Notes: generated by a model not told the origin, from the letters alone. Counted from the stretch's first letter, positions 37,360-46,435 are shown. The stretch is 64,000 bases of DNA from JAXGYV01 sp040772045 (GCA_040772045.1 JAXGYV010000009.1:1-64000); one strand, 5' to 3'. Made by a program: numbers and translations.

Positions 37360-37901
37360 TGTCAGTGGAGTATGCGTATCTCCTCGCTAGTCTGCCTACG
37401 CTCGTGTTCGGGGCCGATCCTCCTCTGACAACCACGCAGTTCGCCGCCGCGTGCGAAGGACCGCTCGCCCCCGAGCACCTAGCCGACATCCGAGCTATCT
37501 TCGCCGGCCGGGCCGACGAAGCACAGCACTCGGCCGCGCGCTGGTTCGTGGCCCGCGAGACTCAGCTGCGATCGGCACTGGCCCGCGCGCGAGCGCAGCG
37601 CGCCGGCGCCGACCCTCAGCGCTTCCAGCGCCCGTTCGCGGGCTACGACGCTCGCACCGACGAAGCAGTGGCTCAAGCCATGGCCGCCGCGAACCCATGG
37701 GAGCGCACCATGATCCTCGAGCGTCACCGGTGGCGTTTACTGGACCAGCTCGTCGGCGCCGAGACCTTCAGTGGAGCCGCCGTGTTCGCCTACGCGTTCA
37801 AGCTCCAGATCCTCGAGCGCCTACAGGGTCTCTCCGAGACGGCCGGCCTCGCCGCTGTCGACAACATCGTCAACTCGAATCTGGCAGGACTCCCATTATG
37901 A
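37359..37901 (+). CDS. DUF2764 V-ATPase-associated protein
   Basis: 180-residue DUF2764 protein, found only within V-ATPase operons of the chlamydial and spirochaetal type. It is suspected to replace the missing C subunit that joins the stalk to the membrane ring. It begins SVEYAYLLASLPTLVFG and has a conserved helical end ILERLQGLSETAGLAA. ATG at 37359 overlaps the stop of subunit E; its own stop overlaps subunit A (ATGA). No enzymatic motif is seen. Confidence 0.85.
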   Translation: MSVEYAYLLASLPTLVFGADPPLTTTQFAAACEGPLAPEHLADIRAIFAGRADEAQHSAARWFVARETQLRSALARARAQRAGADPQRFQRPFAGYDARTDEAVAQAMAAANPWERTMILERHRWRLLDQLVGAETFSGAAVFAYAFKLQILERLQGLSETAGLAAVDNIVNSNLAGLPL

Positions 37902-39640
37902 GCACCACGACCGCACGCCGCACCGGCCGTATCGCCGGCATCAACGGCAACCTGGTGACCGTGGAGTACGACCAAACGGTGCGGCAGAACGAGGTGGCCT
38001 TTGTGCGCACGGGCGACGTGCGACTCATCGCAGAGGTCATCCGCGTGCGCGGCCGTTACGCGGATATCCAGGTCTTCGAGGATGTAAGCGGCATGAAAGT
38101 CGGCGACGTGGTCGAGTTCCAGGGCGAGCTCCTCGCAGTCGAGTTGGGACCCGGCCTCCTCGCCCAGGTATTCGACGGCCTCCAGACTCCCCTGCCTGCG
38201 ATCGCGGAACAGCACGGCTTCTTCCTGCCACGCGGCGTGCGGCTGCCAGCCTTGCCGCGCACTCCCACCTGGGAGTTCACGCCGCAGGCGACCATCGGCG
38301 AGCGGGTCGTCGCCGGCGATCGCTTGGGCAGCGTACCCGAAGGCATCTTCTCGCACGCCATCATGGCACCGTTCAGTCTGCCCGGCCCCGCCACCGTGGC
38401 GCACATCGCGGTGCCAGGTGCCTATACGGTCACCGACCTCATCGCCGAGTTGGACTGCGATGGTACGCGCATCCCGGTGACCATGATGCAGACGTGGCCG
38501 GTCAAACGGCCGATCCGCGCCTACGCGGAGCGGCTGCGACCACGTGAGCAACTCGTCACCAAGATGCGTATCCTCGATACGTTCTTCCCGGTTGCCAAGG
38601 GCGGCACATACTGCATCCCCGGGCCTTTCGGCGCCGGCAAGACCGTCCTGCAGCAGCTCACCAGCCGCCACGCGGACGCCGACGTGGTAATCATCGCCGC
38701 CTGCGGCGAACGCGCCGGCGAGGTCGTCGAGACACTGCGCGAGTTCCCCCAGCTCGTCGACCCACGCACCGGCCGAAGCCTCATGGAACGCACCGTCATC
38801 ATCTGCAACACGAGCTCCATGCCGGTGGCCGCCCGCGAAGCTTCGGTCTACACGGCCGTCACCATCGCGGAGTACTACCGCCAAATGGGGCTCGATGTAC
38901 TGCTCCTGGCAGACTCCACCTCGCGCTGGGCGCAAGCGTTGCGCGAGGTCTCCGGCCGCCTCGAGGAGATCCCGGGCGAAGAGGCGTTCCCCGCCTACCT
39001 CGAGTCGGTCATCGCCTCGTTCTACGAGCGAGCGGGGATCGTACGCCTCAACGACGATCACCTCGGCTCGCTCACCATCGGCGGCACTGTAAGCCCTGCC
39101 GGTGGCGACTTCGAAGAGCCGGTCACCCAGAGCACCCTCAAGGTGGTCGGCGCCTTCCATGGCCTCTCGCGAGCCCGCTCCGACGCCCGCCGCTACCCGG
39201 CCATCGACCCCCTCGACAGCTGGAGTAAGTACACCAGCCTGGTCCCCGCAGATCAGCTCCGGAACGCGCAGCGCATCCTGCGCCAGGGGCACGACGTCCA
39301 GGAGATGATGAAGGTAGTCGAGGAGGAGGGGACGTCCATGGAGGACTTCCTCGTCTACCTTAAGGCGGAGTTCCTGGACGCCATCTACCTTCAGCAAGAC
39401 GCCTTCGATCCGGTCGACGGTGCGTCCTCGGCCGAGCGCCAGCGGCTGGTCTTCGGCGTAGTCACCGACATCCTCCGCGCCGCCATGGCCTTCGTGGACA
39501 AGACCACCGCGCGCCGTTTCTTCCAGGATCTCGCACAGCTAGCGAAAGACTGGAACCGCACGCCGCTCGATGACCCAAGCTTCGAGCGGCTTCAGCAGCA
39601 GATCCAGTCGATGGTGACCGAGGTGGCTCCCCATGCGTAA
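37898..39640 (+). CDS. atpA: V-type ATPase catalytic subunit A
   Basis: Catalytic nucleotide-binding subunit. 580 residues from the ATG at 37898; the open frame upstream lies in the DUF2764 gene and is a shadow. The Walker A motif GPFGAGKTV is in the centre. The non-homologous region typical of A subunits (about 110-190) is present, and SRWAQALREVSGRLEEIPGE is the conserved catalytic segment. Overlaps subunit B at its end. Ends in TAA. Confidence 0.95.
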   Translation: MSTTTARRTGRIAGINGNLVTVEYDQTVRQNEVAFVRTGDVRLIAEVIRVRGRYADIQVFEDVSGMKVGDVVEFQGELLAVELGPGLLAQVFDGLQTPLPAIAEQHGFFLPRGVRLPALPRTPTWEFTPQATIGERVVAGDRLGSVPEGIFSHAIMAPFSLPGPATVAHIAVPGAYTVTDLIAELDCDGTRIPVTMMQTWPVKRPIRAYAERLRPREQLVTKMRILDTFFPVAKGGTYCIPGPFGAGKTVLQQLTSRHADADVVIIAACGERAGEVVETLREFPQLVDPRTGRSLMERTVIICNTSSMPVAAREASVYTAVTIAEYYRQMGLDVLLLADSTSRWAQALREVSGRLEEIPGEEAFPAYLESVIASFYERAGIVRLNDDHLGSLTIGGTVSPAGGDFEEPVTQSTLKVVGAFHGLSRARSDARRYPAIDPLDSWSKYTSLVPADQLRNAQRILRQGHDVQEMMKVVEEEGTSMEDFLVYLKAEFLDAIYLQQDAFDPVDGASSAERQRLVFGVVTDILRAAMAFVDKTTARRFFQDLAQLAKDWNRTPLDDPSFERLQQQIQSMVTEVAPHA

Positions 39641-40994
39641 GGTCTACAACGAGATCGCTCAGATCGCGGGTAACGTGATCACGGTCATCGCCAGCGGTGT
39701 GAGTTACCGCGAGATCGCCGAGGTGCGAAGCGACGGCTGGTCTTCCCTCGCGCAAGTCATCCGCCTCGAGAGCGACCGCGTAGCCTTGCAGGTATTCGCC
39801 GGCACGCGGGGCATCCCCACCGACGCCGAGGTGCGCTTTCTCGGGCGGCGCCTGCAGACACCGGTGACCCAGGCACTGCTCGGCCGCGTGTTCACCGGCA
39901 GCGGCGTGCCGCGCGACAGCGGGCCGGAGCTCGACGACAACCCCATCGAGATCGCCGGCAGCATCGTCAATCCGGCACGACGGATCATCCCCCGCAAGAT
40001 GATCCGTACCGGCATTCCCATGATCGACGTCTTCAACTCCCTCGTCGAGTCACAGAAGCTGCCGATCTTCTCGGTAGCCGGAGAGCCCTATAACCCGCTG
40101 CTGGCGCGCATCGCCCTCAATGCCGAGGTCGACATCATCATCCTGGGCGGCATGGGTCTCAAACACGACGACTATCTCTTCTTCCGCGACACCCTCGAGG
40201 AAAACGGAGCGCTGTCCCGTTCCATCCTCTACATCCACACGGCCGCCGATCCGGTGGTCGAGTGCCTGCTCGTCCCAGATACCTGCCTGGCGGTCGCCGA
40301 GCAGTTCGCCCTGCAGGGCAAACGGGTTCTGGTACTGCTCACCGACATGACCAACTTCGCCGACGCGCTCAAGGAAGTCGCCATCACCATGGAGCAGATA
40401 CCCTCCAACCGTGGCTACCCGGGCGACCTATACAGCCAGCTCGCCGCACGCTACGAACGGGCGGTCGACTTCGAGGGCGCCGGCTCCGTGACCGTCCTCG
40501 CCGTCACGACCATGCCCGGCGACGACGTCACCCATCCCATCCCCGACAACACGGGCTACATCACCGAGGGGCAGTTCTACCTGCGTAACGGACGCATCGA
40601 GCCCTTTGGTTCACTCAGCCGCCTTAAGCAGCAGGTCAACGCACGTACCCGCGACGACCATCGGGTTATCATGAACACCATGATCCAGCTCTACGCGGCC
40701 GCCCGCGAGAGCTACGAGAAGCAGTCCATGGGCTTCCGTATGAGCGCCTGGGACGCCAAGCTCCTCAAGTACGGCGCACTCTTCGAGGAACGCATGATGG
40801 ACCTGGCGGTCAACATCCCGCTCGAGGAAGCCCTGGACCTCGGCTGGCGGATCCTCGCCGACTGCTTCGCGCCCGCCGAGACCGGCATACCCTCGGCGCT
40901 CGTGGAGCGCTTCTGGCCGAAGAGCGACGCGGCGGGCGAATCGTCCGACGACCGCGACCCGACCGTTCACCTCAGTACAGCGGGCACAACGTAG
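39633..40994 (+). CDS. atpB: V-type ATPase regulatory subunit B
   Basis: Non-catalytic nucleotide-binding subunit. 453 residues. It lacks a Walker A motif, as expected. Conserved segments are GIPMIDVFNSLVESQKLPIF, TDMTNFADALKEVA and MEQIPSNRGYPGDLYSQLA. Starts inside subunit A (8-base overlap). Ends in amber TAG; subunit D follows four codons later in the same frame. Confidence 0.95.
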   Translation: MRKVYNEIAQIAGNVITVIASGVSYREIAEVRSDGWSSLAQVIRLESDRVALQVFAGTRGIPTDAEVRFLGRRLQTPVTQALLGRVFTGSGVPRDSGPELDDNPIEIAGSIVNPARRIIPRKMIRTGIPMIDVFNSLVESQKLPIFSVAGEPYNPLLARIALNAEVDIIILGGMGLKHDDYLFFRDTLEENGALSRSILYIHTAADPVVECLLVPDTCLAVAEQFALQGKRVLVLLTDMTNFADALKEVAITMEQIPSNRGYPGDLYSQLAARYERAVDFEGAGSVTVLAVTTMPGDDVTHPIPDNTGYITEGQFYLRNGRIEPFGSLSRLKQQVNARTRDDHRVIMNTMIQLYAAARESYEKQSMGFRMSAWDAKLLKYGALFEERMMDLAVNIPLEEALDLGWRILADCFAPAETGIPSALVERFWPKSDAAGESSDDRDPTVHLSTAGTT

Positions 40995-41006
40995 CCCCAC
41001 GCTCCA

Positions 41007-41624
41007 GTGGCGAAGCTCAAGAAGACCAAGACAGAACTCAAGTCCCAACGGGAGGCGTTGCACCGCTACCTGCGGTTTCTGCCCACGCTCGAGCTCAAGA
41101 AACAGCAGATCCAGGCGGAAGTGCGCCACGTGGAACAACAGCTGCACACGGCGGAGGAGCATCGCAGCGCCATACTGGCTGCCCTGCGCCCCTGGGTGAA
41201 GCTCCTGAGCGGTCAGCGCGATCTTCTGGCACAGGCCGCGCGCCTCGTAGATCTCCGTACGACCAGCGGAAACATCGCTGGCGTGCTGGTCCCCGTGTTC
41301 GAAGATGTGCTCTTCGATGAGCGCGCGGTGGACTACTACGCCACACCGCCCTGGTACGAGGATGCGATGGAGGCCGTGCGCTCCCTCACCCGTCTCGAGG
41401 TCGAACGCGCGGTCCTCGCACGCCAGCGCGACCTCCTCGCCGAGGAGCTCCGCATCACTTCCCAGCGGGTCAATCTGTTCGAGAAGGTCAAGATCCCGCA
41501 GACACGAGAGAACATCCGCGTGATCAACATCGCCCTCGGCGATGCCCAAACCGCCGCGGTCACGCGAGCCAAGATCGCCAAGGCCAAAACAGAAGCGCTG
41601 GTGTCGGGGTTCCTCGGCCGATGA
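41007..41624 (+). CDS. atpD: V-type ATPase subunit D
   Basis: Central-shaft subunit. 205 residues, almost wholly helical: an N-terminal helix rich in Lys (KLKKTKTELKSQREAL) and a C-terminal helix ending near KIAKAKTEALVSGFLGR, forming the antiparallel coiled coil of the rotor. GTG start. Overlaps subunit I (ATGA). Confidence 0.92.
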   Translation: MAKLKKTKTELKSQREALHRYLRFLPTLELKKQQIQAEVRHVEQQLHTAEEHRSAILAALRPWVKLLSGQRDLLAQAARLVDLRTTSGNIAGVLVPVFEDVLFDERAVDYYATPPWYEDAMEAVRSLTRLEVERAVLARQRDLLAEELRITSQRVNLFEKVKIPQTRENIRVINIALGDAQTAAVTRAKIAKAKTEALVSGFLGR

Positions 41625-43456
41625 TCGTCCCGATGAAACACGTCACCCTCCTCTGCGTACGCGCCGACCGCGAGGCGACCGTCGAGACGGTTCGCCGGCT
41701 CGGCATCGTGCACGTAGTGCCGGCGCGCGCACCCGAGGGCGAGAACCTCGAGGCGACGCGCGCTCAGCTGGCGGCAGCCGAACGCGCGCACACGCTCCTC
41801 TGCGCGGTCGCCAAGGTCGGCAAAGATGAGCGCGTGGTGGCCGTGCCGGCCGACGAGGTCATCGAGCGAGCGCTCGCCCTCGACACACGCCGCCGTGAAT
41901 ACGGCGAGCAGGCGGAGGCATGCGAACGCGAGCTCAGTGAATACGCCCCCTTCGGCGAGATCGATCCGCGCACGGTCGAAACTCTGAAGAGCGCGGGCGT
42001 TCACGTGCGCCTCGGCCTCGCCGCCAGCGCCAAGACACTCCCCACCCCCGACGGGTTCCTGCTCCACATCTTGCGGCGCACTGAGGCGGGCCTGGCCTTC
42101 GCCCTGATCGCCCAGCAGCCGTTCGAGCTCGCCGACGTCGACCTCGGCACGACTGTCACGCCGGTCCCCCTGCCCGCTCGCTCGCGGGCGGAATCGCAGG
42201 CCGTGCTGGCGGACACGCGGCGGCAGATCGACGCGCTCACGGCGGAGCTGGCGGAGCTAGCTCCCGCCAGCTCCGCCGTGAGCGCCCGAGCGGCCGAGCT
42301 GGCCGACGCCGCTCGCTTCGCCAGTGTCCGCGCGGGCATGGGCGACAGCCAGGTTGTGGCCTTCCTGCAGGGCTGGGCTCCAGCGGACACCGTAGATGCG
42401 CTGCGCGACGAAGCCACACAGAGTGGCTGGGGGGTGGTCTTCACCGATCCTAGCCCCGGCGAGCAAGTGCCTACGCTCCTGCGCTACCGGCGGTGGGCAC
42501 GGCCCATTACCGCCCTGCTCGACTTCCTTCGCATCTACCCAGGCTACCGCGAAGACGACGTCGGCGCCGTCTTCCTGATCTTCTTCAGTCTCTTCTTCGC
42601 CATGCTAGTGGGCGACGCGGTCTACGGTCTGCTCATCCTCACGGTAGCCGTCGTCCTGCGAGCGAAGCTGCCGCGCGTCCCCGGCCATGTCTTCTCTCTG
42701 CTCATGATCAGCGGCGGCGCCACGCTCCTCTGGGGCGTGCTCTCCGGCAACTACCTGGGCATCGCACCACTTCCGGGCTTCCTGACGGCCTTCAAGGTCG
42801 ACTGGCTCTCGGACCGCGACAACGTGATCGAGCTCAGCTTCCTCATCGGTGTGGTCCATCTCACCCTGGCGCACGTCTGGAACATCACGCAAGTGCGCCC
42901 GCGCACCAAGATCATCGCCCAGATCGGCTGGATCGCCGTGCTGTGGTCCATGTTCCTGCTGGCACGCAGCATGGTGCTGGGACACAGCCTGCCCAGCTTT
43001 GTGCCCTATCTGCTCGCCGGTGGCGCAGCCTGTGTCACGCTCTTCATGGCTACCAAGCAGGAGTTCAAGCGCGACTGGATCAACCATGCCCTGTTGCCGC
43101 TGACGTTCATCGGCAATCTCGTCGACGTGCTCTCCTACGTACGACTGTTCGCCGTCGGCTACGCCTCGGTCGCCGTCGTCACCGCCTTCAATCAGATGGC
43201 CTCATCGCTGGGCTGGCACCACCCGGCCACAGCGGCGGCCGCGGTAGTCCTCCTGCTCTTCGCTCACGCACTGAACCTGGTGCTCTGCGCGCTCGCCGTG
43301 CTCGTGCACGCCGTCAGGCTGAACACCCTCGAGTTCTCCACCCACAAAGGCCTCTCCTGGCAGGGCTTTCGGTATGAGCCCTTCCGCGCGTCCACAACGG
43401 CAACCACCGGTCCCGTGAGCGACCACACCTCACGCGCCTCCCTCATGAAAGGATGA
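41621..43456 (+). CDS. atpI: V-type ATPase membrane subunit I
   Basis: Stator membrane subunit. 611 residues: a cytosolic N-terminal half to about residue 300 and seven or eight membrane helices after that. The essential Arg of the ion path is in LSYVRLFAVGYASVAV. EDDVGAVFLIFFSLFFAMLV marks the first helix. Slightly short for the family (about 650). Overlaps D; K follows at once. Confidence 0.93.
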   Translation: MIVPMKHVTLLCVRADREATVETVRRLGIVHVVPARAPEGENLEATRAQLAAAERAHTLLCAVAKVGKDERVVAVPADEVIERALALDTRRREYGEQAEACERELSEYAPFGEIDPRTVETLKSAGVHVRLGLAASAKTLPTPDGFLLHILRRTEAGLAFALIAQQPFELADVDLGTTVTPVPLPARSRAESQAVLADTRRQIDALTAELAELAPASSAVSARAAELADAARFASVRAGMGDSQVVAFLQGWAPADTVDALRDEATQSGWGVVFTDPSPGEQVPTLLRYRRWARPITALLDFLRIYPGYREDDVGAVFLIFFSLFFAMLVGDAVYGLLILTVAVVLRAKLPRVPGHVFSLLMISGGATLLWGVLSGNYLGIAPLPGFLTAFKVDWLSDRDNVIELSFLIGVVHLTLAHVWNITQVRPRTKIIAQIGWIAVLWSMFLLARSMVLGHSLPSFVPYLLAGGAACVTLFMATKQEFKRDWINHALLPLTFIGNLVDVLSYVRLFAVGYASVAVVTAFNQMASSLGWHHPATAAAAVVLLLFAHALNLVLCALAVLVHAVRLNTLEFSTHKGLSWQGFRYEPFRASTTATTGPVSDHTSRASLMKG

Positions 43457-43458
43457 CC

Positions 43459-43911
43459 ATGAGCCCTGAAGCTGCTGCTGAAGTCGGAAGGATCGGAGCC
43501 GTGGCGGCGATGGCTTTCTCCGCTGTGGGTTCTGGCCTAGGCTCTGGCCTGGGCGGCGCCGGCGCGGTCGGTGCCTGGAAGAAACTGTTAGGCCAGGGCA
43601 AGATGCCAACGTTCACGCTCATCACCTTCGTCGGCGCGCCACTCTCCCAGACCATCTACGGCATGATCCTGATGATCACCATGCTCGGGAAAGCGGATGC
43701 CGGCTACAACCCCTGGGCCCTCCTCGGCGCGGGAGTAGCCGCCGGTATCGGCATTGGAGCCTCCGCTTACGCACAGGGTAAGGTCGGCGCCCACTGCGCC
43801 GACGCGCTGGGCGAGACCGGGCAGGGCTTCAGCAACTATCTCGCCGTGATCGGTATCGTCGAGACGGTGGCGATCTTCGTGATGGTGTTCACCATCCTCG
43901 CGCTCGGCTAA
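43459..43911 (+). CDS. atpK: V-type ATPase proteolipid subunit K
   Basis: Rotor-ring proteolipid. 150 residues, four membrane helices from a duplicated hairpin. Only the second hairpin carries the ion-binding Glu (GIVETVAIFVM); the first has SQTIYG with Gln in its place. SQ in helix 2, AQGK in helix 3 and the Glu match ligands of the Enterococcus NtpK sodium site, so sodium coupling is possible. The ATG at 43459 has AAAGGA upstream; an ATG six bases earlier is also in frame. Confidence 0.93.
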   Translation: MSPEAAAEVGRIGAVAAMAFSAVGSGLGSGLGGAGAVGAWKKLLGQGKMPTFTLITFVGAPLSQTIYGMILMITMLGKADAGYNPWALLGAGVAAGIGIGASAYAQGKVGAHCADALGETGQGFSNYLAVIGIVETVAIFVMVFTILALG

Positions 43912-43953
43912 CCACGACAGCGGTCAGTCACCCGCGCTCCGCCGCCCACGGAC

Positions 43954-44853
43954 GTGTATGGTACATTTGAGGACGTGCGATACCACGGTAACGTCATCCG
44001 ACCCCCAAGCGAAGCAGCCAGCCTGATCCTGCAGGTCACGTACGGCTGCTCGAACAATACCTGCGACTTCTGCGGCACCTACCTCGACAAGCCGTTCGCG
44101 GTACGCCCCCCTGAGGAAGTGCGGGAGGATGTTCGCGGCCTCTCCGAGACCGCCAAGCAGCAGGTGCGCCGCGTGTTCCTGGCCGACGGCGACGCGGTCG
44201 CCCTCAGCACCCGACGCCTCCTCGACCTCCTCGCGCTGCTCCGCGCGGAGCTGCCCAATCTCGAGCGCGTCAGCAGCTACGCCAACGCGCGGAATCTGTT
44301 GGCAAAATCGGTGGAGGAGCTGCGGCAGCTCCGCGAAGCCGGTCTCGAGCTCCTGTACCTCGGCCTCGAGTCCGGCGACGACGTTACACTCGCGGCCATC
44401 CATAAAGGCATGACGGTCGAGGAGCAGATCGAGGGATGCCGGCGGGCGACGCAGGCCGGCATCGACCTCTCCGTCACTGCCATTCTCGGCCTCGCCGGAG
44501 CCGAACACTCGCTCCGGCACGCGCGTGCCACCGGCGAGGCCTTCTCACGCATCGACCCGCAGTACATCGGCGTGCTGACGCTCATGCTGGAGCCGGGCAC
44601 CGCTATGCTGCAACGCGTGCGTGCCGGGGAGCTGCGGCTGCCCGACTCAATCGGCATGCTGCGCGAGCTGCGCGAGATGATCGCCACCACCAACGTCACT
44701 GATTGCCTCTTTCGCAGCAACCATGCCTCGAACTACCTCCCGGTTGGCGGGCGGCTCCCTCAAGACAAGCAGTCGCTGCTCGACGCCCTCGACCGTGTGC
44801 TCGCGGCGCCGAGCCTCGCGCAGCTGCGGCCAGAGAGCTGGCGACTTCTCTAG
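43954..44853 (+). CDS. radical SAM protein (COG1032-like)
   Basis: Radical SAM enzyme of unknown substrate, 299 residues. The cluster motif is CSNNTCDFC, that is C-x4-C-x2-C after a LQVTYG lead-in, which is typical of one COG1032 subgroup. The SAM-binding segments LYLGLESGDDVTLAAIHKGM and VTAILGLAGAEHS follow. It lies between the V-ATPase and pylSn, converging with the latter. It is not PylB, whose motif is C-x3-C-x2-C in a BioB-like barrel. GTG start; an internal start is possible. Ends in TAG. Confidence 0.85.
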   Translation: MYGTFEDVRYHGNVIRPPSEAASLILQVTYGCSNNTCDFCGTYLDKPFAVRPPEEVREDVRGLSETAKQQVRRVFLADGDAVALSTRRLLDLLALLRAELPNLERVSSYANARNLLAKSVEELRQLREAGLELLYLGLESGDDVTLAAIHKGMTVEEQIEGCRRATQAGIDLSVTAILGLAGAEHSLRHARATGEAFSRIDPQYIGVLTLMLEPGTAMLQRVRAGELRLPDSIGMLRELREMIATTNVTDCLFRSNHASNYLPVGGRLPQDKQSLLDALDRVLAAPSLAQLRPESWRLL

Positions 44854-44901
44854 CCGACCCCAGCACGCCTTCCAAGCGCCACGCCGCGACGGTCCCCGAG
44901 G

Positions 44902-45276
44902 CTACCGCGACTCCTCGGGCGGCGACCCGTCAGTGACCTCACGTAAGCGCGAACCATACCCACGGATGAAGTGCGTCGCGCCGTACTTCTGCAGCTTCCA
45001 CTCGGGGATCCGACACTGCGGACAAGCTTCCTGGAACCACTTGTTGCGGAGCCAGCGAGCCGCCCGGCTGGTCTTGGAGTCGTGCACCACCATCTGCTTG
45101 TCGCAGTGGGTAACAATCACCGCATACGAACCACGCACTTCGAACGTGCGTACGCTGTGGAGAATCCCGCGCCGGGACGGCCAGAGCTTCATCTTCTCGA
45201 CGAGCCGAAACAGGGGGATCTGCTTGCGGTAGTACCGCGCCTTGTGAGGATCGGTGGGCACGGAGGGAGTGTACAC
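44902..45276 (-). CDS. pylSn: pyrrolysyl-tRNA synthetase N-terminal domain (PylSn)
   Basis: Separate tRNA-Pyl-binding subunit that acts with PylSc. 124 residues. It matches the N-terminal domain of Methanosarcina PylS: LW at 31-32, SRRG at 34-37, LH at 39-40, HC at 57-58, VVHDSKTSRAARWLR at 63-77 and the zinc-type pair C85-x2-C88. The lead segment YYRKQ is typical of the bacterial stand-alone form as I recall it. The GTG at 45276 is taken as start, but its ribosome binding site is poor. Same strand as pylT, pylD and pylC, but the GerMN gene lies between on the other strand. Ends in amber TAG. Confidence 0.93.
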   Translation of the reverse strand: MYTPSVPTDPHKARYYRKQIPLFRLVEKMKLWPSRRGILHSVRTFEVRGSYAVIVTHCDKQMVVHDSKTSRAARWLRNKWFQEACPQCRIPEWKLQKYGATHFIRGYGSRLREVTDGSPPEESR

Positions 45277-45328
45277 CCCTCAACGGAATACCGGTGAAGG
45301 ACGGAGCGCAAGAGTGTACGCTGACCGC

Positions 45329-46255
45329 ATGAACCCACTGCGAAGACATCCGCCAAGAGAAGCTGCGCGCAGGCTCAACGGCCTCCTCGCAAGCATCGCC
45401 CTCGCCGTGCTGGCGGTGGTCGGCTTGGTAGCCTGCGGCGAGCAGGCACCCGTGCCCTCGCCGACGCCCTCAACGGCTGCCCCGGCCACCAGCACACCTG
45501 CCGTAACGACACCCCCGGCGACACCATCGGCGACACCATCGGCCACGGTCACTATACTGGTCTACTTCCTGCGCGACCAGCGCATCGCCGCCGCCCGTCG
45601 CGACGTGCCCGCGACCAAAGCCGTCGCCACCGCCGCTGTACGCGCGCTCTTGCGGGGACCCCACGCGGAGGAGCGCGCCGCCGGGCTCCAGTCGGCCCTT
45701 TCTCCCGGAATGGAGCTCGTGCGGATCACCATTCGGGCGCGCACGGCGTTCGTCGAGCTCACCGCCACCCCCGACGACGTGCCCCTGGAGGCCCCCCGCC
45801 TGCAGCTCGCGCAGATCGTGCACACGGTCACGCAGTTTCCCGCCGTGGACAGCGTGGTGATCTCCTTCAACGGGGAGCCCGTGAGCCTGCCTGGCGACCC
45901 CAGCTCCAGAGGACGACCGCTCACACGAGCGGACTTTGAAGAGGTCGCACCGGCCATTCTGGTCGAGTCGCCCACCATCGGCGAGACCGTCTCCTCGCCA
46001 CTGCTGGCGCGCGGCACCGCGAACACCTTCGAGGCAACTTTCATGGCTGAGGTGCGAGACGCCACCAACCGCTTACTGGTGAAGAAGGTGGTCACCGCCA
46101 CCTCCGGCTCGGGGACACGAGGCGCCTTCCGCATACGATTGCCCTTCGCGAGTGCACAGAAGCGAGGAGCTCTTGTGGTATACGAGCTGTCGGCTGAAGA
46201 CGGCAGCGTCATCAACCTGGTGCGCATTCCGCTACGGCTGGCATCCGCGCCTTAG
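45329..46255 (+). CDS. GerMN and Gmad2 domain lipoprotein
   Basis: Exported lipoprotein, 308 residues from the ATG at 45329. Signal peptide with lipobox VGLVAC (Cys36), then a Thr/Pro/Ala linker to about 72. A GerMN domain (about 75-185; VTILVYFLRDQRI, RALLRGPHAEER) and an immunoglobulin-like Gmad2 domain (about 200-308) follow. GerMN domains occur in spore germination proteins and in cell-wall lipoproteins of actinobacteria. It is embedded in reverse between pylT and pylSn. Ends in TAG. Confidence 0.9.
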   Translation: MNPLRRHPPREAARRLNGLLASIALAVLAVVGLVACGEQAPVPSPTPSTAAPATSTPAVTTPPATPSATPSATVTILVYFLRDQRIAAARRDVPATKAVATAAVRALLRGPHAEERAAGLQSALSPGMELVRITIRARTAFVELTATPDDVPLEAPRLQLAQIVHTVTQFPAVDSVVISFNGEPVSLPGDPSSRGRPLTRADFEEVAPAILVESPTIGETVSSPLLARGTANTFEATFMAEVRDATNRLLVKKVVTATSGSGTRGAFRIRLPFASAQKRGALVVYELSAEDGSVINLVRIPLRLASAP

Positions 46256-46362
46256 GCACTGAACACCATGGTGTCCGTGCAATCCTCGCGGATCCTCCTC
46301 GCAGAGCATGGCCCCTATGGATCCCTCTGATGTCCCTCGAACGACGGCACAGCGAGCGACGG

Positions 46363-46435
46363 TGGCGGGGAGTGCGGGAGTTACACCCGCCTCCGTGGGT
46401 TTAGAGCCCACGGTGATCCTTCCGATCGACCCCCC
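46363..46435 (-). tRNA. pylT: tRNA-Pyl (anticodon CTA, amber suppressor)
   Basis: 73 bases including encoded CCA. Acceptor stem GGGGGGT with ACTCCCC (one G-U pair), discriminator G73, one base (C) before the D arm, D stem GATC/GATC with a five-base loop GGAAG, anticodon loop CTCTAAA, and T arm GCGGG-TGTAACT-CCCGC. The anticodon stem can form six pairs with a three-base variable loop, or seven pairs with a two-base one. The D stem, anticodon loop, G73, short D loop and single base between acceptor and D stems are the hallmarks of Methanosarcina tRNA-Pyl. It reads UAG. Confidence 0.95.

Noticed and set aside
37451..37897. 149-residue N-terminal extension of V-ATPase subunit A
   Set aside because: It is the DUF2764 gene read in another frame. 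The ATG at 37898 overlaps the upstream stop and begins the family-like sequence.
43954..44853. The radical SAM gene beside pylSn as a candidate pylB
   Set aside because: Its cluster motif is C-x4-C-x2-C with a COG1032-like body. PylB has C-x3-C-x2-C in a BioB/HydE-like protein and shares other segments not seen here.
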